Shown here: piece by piece, positions 58,481 through 64,000 of the stretch | Numbering within the stretch: the first letter of the stretch is position 1 | Layout of the letters: every line of letters begins with the position of its first letter | NCBI RefSeq assembly: GCF_022539665.2 | Contig: NC_081333.1 | Location: forward strand, 13,204,971 to 13,268,970 | Source of the DNA: Daphnia carinata | Lineage: Eukaryota > Arthropoda > Branchiopoda > Diplostraca > Daphniidae | Length of the DNA stretch: 64,000 nt | Direction of reading: 5' to 3' | Position numbers and translations under genes: made by a program | Notes under the pieces: model-generated | What the model was told of the DNA's origin: nothing | What the model saw: the letters and a program-made list of their open reading frames with translations, nothing else | Database searches by the model: none

Positions 58481-59690
58481 AACCGATCAAGCGGCTTGAA
58501 AAGGAACGGAACGGATGATAGGTCTGGGCTTTGTCCCGATTAAATAAACCTTCACTTAAAATATTTGTTTGTAAAAATCCGAGGAAAACGCACAAAAATC
58601 TTACAAGGAAATTGATACTTTATACAATCTAACGCGCGAGCACAGCTCTGAAGTTTTGCAAAATGTAAAGCTTGAATACAAAACTTACCTGGAAATGCAC
58701 CATATATAGTCTCATTGAAAGAGGGTAATCTGCTGGTCACTACACACATTTGAGATTTCGACTCTCCGATTTAAATGATGAACTGATTTGTGGCCCATTG
58801 TCAACTGACGTGTAAACATTCGAGCACTGATGGACAATCAGCGTGTGGTATGACGATGTTTCCATGGTTTAGATTATTGGCCAGTTTCAAAACCAAGTGT
58901 GCCAGTTTCACCACCAGGACTCGTTGCATTCAGCAACAAACTATGCAAAAAAAAATAGGCAAATAAAAAATCATCATTTAGTGAAAAAGAACGACATTAT
59001 AAATATTTAGCTTAATACTACAGGCTAACAAATGATTTGCAGGTGGCTCTTTATTTCTAAAACATTTCCCCTCGCAACAGGCACATGTTGCAAGCAATAT
59101 CGATCCAAAGTTTCCAAGTTTCTTATGATGGCCCATGAATCGAAAAATATTGAAACCACCTTGCAAGCCTAGTCGAATGATCCACACTCTGCCTGAGATG
59201 CAACTGTTTTTAGGACAGAAATGTAACATTTTGCTTTCGCGTCAATAAACTAGTATTGTCTAAACAAATTTACTTCATTGATTGCATGACAAATGTTCTT
59301 ACCTGCTTTTATGTCCTGCAACGAAAAGGTGACAACGCTCACACATACTGGCGAAGAAGCAAACGGAAAAGGTGAATGTTTATGGGACATAAATTCACAA
59401 GGGCACATTGTGGCACTCCACCAGACCAGAGACTAAAGCATGAAGCAGTAAATAAAGAAAAATAAAAAAGAATTAATTTTGATCACAGAAATGATAAAAT
59501 ACAGCAAACCTGAGAATTTCAAGCAGACGAGAAATCGGCGTTTTATGACACTCACGCCATCTATGGGTAAAAAGACGAACCTTACGTCACAGCCGGGGCG
59601 GGTTTTTCATCGATTTCCATGACCGCTCAATCGAGATTTAAAAAAACGAATTCTCGTCGCCAAGGCGATGACAGTGTGAAAACAAACCGA
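58481..59690. other. Intergenic DNA between the kinase-ankyrin gene and CFAP418
   Basis: Only short frames with no recognised domain. It is not repeated elsewhere in the window. The right end leads into the CFAP418 promoter. Confidence 0.45.
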
Positions 59691-59728
59691 TATAAATCTT
59701 GGTCTCTTAGTGAAGAGTAGAGCTTAGA
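59691..59728 (+). promoter_or_regulatory. CFAP418: Candidate TATA box and initiator for CFAP418
   Basis: TATAAATC at 59,691-59,698 is followed by TTAGATT (fits YYANWYY) at 59,722-59,728, a suitable spacing of about 31-34 bp. The ATG is about 230 bp further on. A TATA box is unusual for a cilia gene, so the reading is tentative. Confidence 0.35.
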
Positions 59729-59954
59729 TTTGATCAGTGCTTAATCTCAGTTGTCTTTCGTGGAGGCTTTAATTCAATAGTTTTACAGTGAGTGTGGTAG
59801 AAAAAGTCAAGAAATACACAACATCTAAATAGTTGTGTTGGTGTTAACAAATCACTGAAATCTATTCGTAGATTCTCAGATCGTGACATTCAAAATGGTG
59901 GACTAGATTGCCAGTCATTTGACAAATAGATCGATCGGATAGAATTAAAAAGAC

Positions 59955-61027
59955 ATGGCCGACGATATTGAGGATTTGCTTCGTGAAGTGGAAGAGAAAT
60001 ATTTGCCACGCCCCTTTCATTCGCAGCAGGTTAAACATTCTAAACAACCAATTCAGCCGACAACAAGTGCAATTAGCTCAGAAACTCATGGAGACAAAGA
60101 CGATCGATCGGCCCCGATAGCAGTCGGGGTAACCGGGGCAACCCGAACTACAACAAGGGCTCATTCGTCTGACATTGTGTAAGTTTTGACATTAAAAATT
60201 AAACCAATTCAGCCAATAAATGTTATGATTTACATACGAAGCTGTCGTGAACTGGAAGATGAACTTTCCGATTTGCTGGATGAAGCCGGTGGAATGTCGG
60301 ATGCGGCCACTGTTGGATTGCGTTGCAAACGCAGTCCTCGACGAAGTGCCAGTGCCAGGGAATTGGTTGGTACAAAACCAATCACCGGTGATCGTCTGAC
60401 TTCCACCGACAAACGTCACGACTTTGCTAGTAGTAACAAAAGCGGTGCAGCTGGATTTTCATTGGGAAACAAAGCAATGCTGACGGGGATCCGTTCCGCC
60501 CCGCCATTCGTTCATCATCACAGCAACGTAGAAACGCGTACAACTCACGTTACCATCGATGCTGTCGTAGTTGAAAAACAAAAATGTTTCCCCATCTACG
60601 TGAGTGGCGTCATTGACAGCATAGACACCAGCCACACTGTTAGGTACGAATTTAATTGCATTGAGTACCTTAGAAATTGATTGTAATAATCACATTTGAT
60701 TTGTCAGAGTATGTACCAGTCTCCGATGCACGGGCTGTGATTTCCGAGTCAGCCAATTTGCGTAAGTTTTTATGATTACAGACCTCTATAGAGAAATGTA
60801 GATGAATTAAATGTTAATGCAGACATTACCGATGGAGACCTGGTACGGACTACCTTTTCTTGCGCAACCACATGCCGGAATTCGATCGAGTGCGCGTCAA
60901 ACTAGCCGCAGCCAAATTTTGTCGCGCTTATGCTTGCCAATGCAAATTCGTCACTGTTAAAGATCTGGTTGATTTGAACAAGCTCGGACACGAATTTGCC
61001 TCCAAGTGGATCTGCCTCGGACACTAA
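59955..61027 (+). CDS. CFAP418: CFAP418 (C8orf37) orthologue
   Basis: Four exons: 59,955-60,178, 60,242-60,643, 60,708-60,761 and 60,823-61,027. Phases fit and 294 residues result. The N-terminus MADDIEDLLREVEEKYL parallels the MAEDLDELLDEVE start of the vertebrate protein. ELEDELSDLLDEAGG parallels its second acidic motif. The C-terminal domain is clear: KCFPIYVSGV, LRCTGCDFRV, WRPGTDYLFLRNHMPEF, RAYACQCKF, KWICLGH-stop. The vertebrate protein (207 residues) sits at the ciliary base and supports photoreceptor disc assembly; human mutations cause retinal dystrophy. The extra length here is in the central low-complexity part. The start is fixed by homology. Confidence 0.93.
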
Positions 61028-61760
61028 ATCCCTCTCACCTTCTCTTTGTGTCTATTCTATTCTTTAGCTCGTCTACAAATTATTCGATGGCTAATGATTT
61101 AATCACGCCTTACGATAAAACTCTGCATTTAACTGAAACGTTGAACGTTTTTAGCTGGGTAATAGCATCGTAGCAAATCATGTAGATTTCCGCGCACTGT
61201 CAAAGTGTCGTCTGCAAATCAAGTTATCGCTATGTGATTGTTCGTTTTCACACTAGAGGGCATCACGTAACATCACTGGCTGTCGTCTGCAAATCAAGTC
61301 GATGTGAATGTTCCTATTCACACTAGAAGGCATCACGTAGCATCCCTGGCTGATTATGGTTGACAATGGTAACAAAATGAATACACACATCTACACATGC
61401 AAACTCGTTTTAATTCTCAAATTGCAAATACCTGAAAGAGCATTAAACCGGAAGTTGTGTATTTGTAAAGCCTACACAGGCAAAATTTAGAGACAAATTG
61501 GCAAGCCTGGAAGAGAACGTGTGTCTATAGTTGTGTGATGTGCGGAAGATCAGAGCTTGAGGAATTTCATTCAAATAAAAAAAAAACTAGATTCACGGTC
61601 GTCATTTGAAATGAGTGAATGAACGTAACTTGGCGCAAGCGGAAAATCAAAATATAAAGAAGGAAAAAAGATTAAAAAACAAATTATTATAGAAGAAGAA
61701 TTAAGGATGAACCACACTTTTATCAACAAAGAAAATGTATCGTAATAGACGATTTAGGTT
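61028..61760. other. Intergenic DNA between convergent genes, with a ~70-bp tandem duplication
   Basis: CFAP418 and the Gln-rich gene converge here. At 61,210-61,350 'gtcgtctgcaaatcaagt' and 'ttcacactagagggcatcacgta' occur twice about 70 bp apart. The repeated CACTAGAGGGC/CACTAGAAGGC is CTCF-like. No gene is seen. Confidence 0.55.
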
Positions 61761-61761
61761 T

Positions 61762-64000
61762 TCAGCAAATGGAACAGCAATTTCCTGTCGATTCGATGGG
61801 TACCATTTCGCAAATCTTCGTCCTTTTCACGGGACCGTAGACAATCTGGCATTTCCTTGTGTAACCAGAAGCTTGGCACATTGTCGACGACGACGACGAG
61901 CCTTTATTGGACGAAGACGAGGCCGACATTGAGCTGGACAACAACGAAGACGACATGGAAGGTGAAGAGATAGAAGGCATCATGATGGCCGGCTGGACAT
62001 TGGCTGGTTGACTGCCCATGGGCACGAATCCACTGCTTATGTACGTCTTGGAGTAACTACTGCTCGTTACATGTTTGCTGCCGCTCACTAACTTTGGTTG
62101 AGGCATTTGGGCCGGTCCTGGTTGCGGACGGGCCGGCAAAGTCTGACTGGGTGTCGACGAAGGTTGATTAGCCGTTTGGTGATGAGACGACATAAACGTT
62201 CCGCTTCTGCTGTTGCTATTGGTCACGTGGTCAATCATGGCCGGAATCGGGACGCTGATCATCGACACCTGGTGTTCAAAAATGGAAGATGTGGCGGTCA
62301 TGGATGGACCACCCCCACAACCACCTGTCGTACCGTAGTCTTGATCACCAGGCTGACCTTGTTGTTCATCTTCCTCGCAAATCACTTGGTCCGTTTCTTC
62401 GTACTCGACCGGTTCGCCTCCTGTTGTGCCCACATCAGTCGGTTCTGGTAGATAACCTGGTTCAGTGTCCGGTAATGATTCAGGTTCAGGTGCGTGATGC
62501 TCGGGTTCTGGTTGATAAGGCTCCGGGACGTAAGACTCTGGTTGCCTTTCTGGTTGATAAGGAGCCTCAGGTTCCGGTTGAGTTTCCATTTCAGGTCCTT
62601 CCATGCCAAGCTCCGTTTCACCGCCGAGGTCCGGTTGATGGGCTTCTGGTTCGTGATCGTGCTCAATCGGAATATCAGCTCTACCCGACGGACTCGACGA
62701 AGGTTTGCTGAAAAGGTCCTTAATGTCACCTTCTAGTTGATTCAATTGTTGGCAGGTGTCGCAAGGAGCGTGAGCTTCCGTTTGATGGCTGGTGGCCGAA
62801 GTGGTGACCACCTCAGCGCGGCCATTTCGACCGTTGCCGTTGGTTGCGTGGCCGTTAGCTCCGCGATCGACAAACGCTTGAGTCGAATCTCTGTGACTCC
62901 TCCTAGCGAATTCCCTCTGACTGTTGACGCTCGTGCTGCTGCCATGGCTGCTGCTTTGCTGTTGCGATTGTTGATGTTGTTGAGTGGCAACCGATTGACG
63001 ACCTCCATTGCGATTACCAACCGTCCAGTGATGTTCGCGTCGATGATGTTCCTCTTCAGCCGCTGATTGGTGGCTCTTTTCTTGCTGTTGTTCTTCCATG
63101 ATTTTCAACATAGTCGATTCTTCCATCATGTGTCCGTCTCCCGGCGCCACTTGTTCCCGGTGGACCACTTGTTCTTTATTAATGGATTGATGTGACGTCA
63201 TTTGATGCGATTGTTTTTGTTGATGGTACAATTCTTGTTGGCGTTCGTATTCTTGCATAGCAACGCGTTCCTCTTCTTCCTGTTGTCGCTTCGCCTGTTG
63301 CCGTTTCATCTGTTGACGTTCGTATTCTTCCAATTCAGCGCGACGCTGCTGTTCGATGCGTTGCTGTTCGATTCGCTGCTGCTCGATGCGTTGCTGTTCG
63401 ATCCGCTGCTGTTGCAACTGCTGTTCCCTCTGGCGGATCAACTGCTGTTTGCGCTCGTGTTCCTCCATAGCTGCGCGACGTTGTTGTTCCTCCCTGCGTT
63501 GTTTTTCTTCGGCGGCAGCGCGACGTTGCTGTTCTTCCAGAGCTGCGCGACGTTGCTGTTCTTCCAAAGCGATTCGACGTTGTTGCTCTTCCAAAGCCAC
63601 GCGACGTCTTTCCTCTTCCAATTGCTGCTCTCTCTGACGGGCCAATTCTTGTTGGCGTTCCTCTTCTTCTTGACGAGCGGCTGCCAGTCTTTGTTGTTCC
63701 TCTAAAGCAGCTGCACGTCTTTGCTGTTCCAATTCGATGGCCACACGTCGCTGTTCTTCGATGGCTACTCGACGCTGTTGCTCTTGTTGTTGTTTTTGTT
63801 GCTGCAAAATGCGGCTAGTCGATTGGGATGTTGATTGCTGTTGACGTTGTTGTTCTTGCACTTGATGGACTTGTTGTTGGACTTGTTGTCTCTCAACCTG
63901 ACCGACCATGTGCTGGAAGTCGGGTTGTTGCGGCTGTTGTGGTTGAAGTTGCTGCGGCTGTTGAGGTTGTTGGTATACGACGCGTCGTGGATGTTGGGGC
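61762..64000 (-). CDS. Gln-rich coiled-coil protein, 3' part (gene leaves the window)
   Basis: The frame is open from the stop at 61,762 to the window edge (at least 745 codons). The M at 63,909 is not a convincing start, since Gln/Pro-rich codons continue upstream of it. Residue order: a Gln-rich N-part; a long charged heptad-like segment rich in EEQQRR and EQQRIEQQR (about 63,800-63,200), a probable coiled coil; a Ser/Gln-rich stretch; an acidic Pro-Glu-rich part (EPEAPYQPERQPE); a Ser-rich part; and a Cys-containing tail (GYTRKCQIVYGPVKRTK...GNCCSIC). The final CSIC has the form of a CaaX prenylation box. No family recognised. A structural or adhesion-linked role cannot be claimed from sequence alone. 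Confidence 0.75.
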   Translation of the reverse strand, partial: PQHPRRVVYQQPQQPQQLQPQQPQQPDFQHMVGQVERQQVQQQVHQVQEQQRQQQSTSQSTSRILQQQKQQQEQQRRVAIEEQRRVAIELEQQRRAAALEEQQRLAAARQEEEERQQELARQREQQLEEERRRVALEEQQRRIALEEQQRRAALEEQQRRAAAEEKQRREEQQRRAAMEEHERKQQLIRQREQQLQQQRIEQQRIEQQRIEQQRIEQQRRAELEEYERQQMKRQQAKRQQEEEERVAMQEYERQQELYHQQKQSHQMTSHQSINKEQVVHREQVAPGDGHMMEESTMLKIMEEQQQEKSHQSAAEEEHHRREHHWTVGNRNGGRQSVATQQHQQSQQQSSSHGSSTSVNSQREFARRSHRDSTQAFVDRGANGHATNGNGRNGRAEVVTTSATSHQTEAHAPCDTCQQLNQLEGDIKDLFSKPSSSPSGRADIPIEHDHEPEAHQPDLGGETELGMEGPEMETQPEPEAPYQPERQPESYVPEPYQPEPEHHAPEPESLPDTEPGYLPEPTDVGTTGGEPVEYEETDQVICEEDEQQGQPGDQDYGTTGGCGGGPSMTATSSIFEHQVSMISVPIPAMIDHVTNSNSRSGTFMSSHHQTANQPSSTPSQTLPARPQPGPAQMPQPKLVSGSKHVTSSSYSKTYISSGFVPMGSQPANVQPAIMMPSISSPSMSSSLLSSSMSASSSSNKGSSSSSTMCQASGYTRKCQIVYGPVKRTKICEMVPIESTGNCCSIC

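Noticed and set aside
61735-63705. Plus-strand frames opposite the Gln-rich gene (Arg/Cys- or Leu/Phe-rich)
   Set aside because: They are shadows of the minus-strand CAG-rich coding sequence.

Overview
This is eukaryotic DNA, most probably from a branchiopod crustacean (a Daphnia-like water flea). That assignment is inference. It rests on very short introns (about 55-75 bp) with GT/AG borders, a kinase-plus-ankyrin gene of a type I associate with Daphnia, an intact-looking DIRS retrotransposon, and an arthropod-like gene layout. No bacterial operon signals are present. Functional genes are few: a kinase-ankyrin gene (55,272-57,538, 4 exons), a CFAP418/C8orf37 orthologue (59,955-61,027, 4 exons) and the 3' part of a Gln-rich coiled-coil protein gene that leaves the window on the minus strand (61,762-64,000).

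The rest is a repeat-dominated, multiply duplicated region. Layout: 1-1,175 satellite remnants and a 33-bp minisatellite; 1,176-6,090 exon-like fragments, including a PSMD12 (proteasome Rpn5) piece, then about 180-bp satellite monomers; 6,097-11,931 repeat block T1; 12,634-12,733 a 100-N assembly gap; 12,734-14,330 a broken paralogue of the kinase-ankyrin gene; 14,481-19,129 a young DIRS element with perfect 101-bp inverted terminal repeats, inserted in the 3' flank of that paralogue; 20,230-24,990 low-complexity sequence without a recognisable gene; 24,992-25,450 a small foldback; 25,463-31,540 block T2; 31,835-33,200 a PSMD12 pseudogene; 34,050-36,130 a palindrome centre with tRNA-like sequences and a CATATCC heptamer array; then the same items inverted: PSMD12 pseudogene (37,000-38,213) and block T3 (38,511-43,720). 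Next come two tandem units of about 3 kb (about 45.0-50.8 kb) and a partial third (50.9-51.6 kb), the first two carrying pieces of a vasa-type DEAD-box helicase, followed by a fourth HP1-bearing fragment (52,315-53,205).

The main result is that the 'anonymous' repeats are built from intron-containing fragments of conserved host genes. They include HP1 (chromodomain and chromoshadow domain, four copies), vasa (Q motif, Walker A, motifs V and VI, two substantial copies) and PSMD12 (three loci). All are broken, they are embedded in satellites, and much of the set is arranged as an inverted repeat with arms of about 8-9 kb. Vasa and HP1 are central to germline small-RNA and heterochromatin biology. 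The layout resembles loci that make hairpin RNAs or piRNAs against host genes, such as AT-chX (vasa-like) and Su(Ste) in Drosophila. This is a hypothesis that small-RNA sequencing would test directly.
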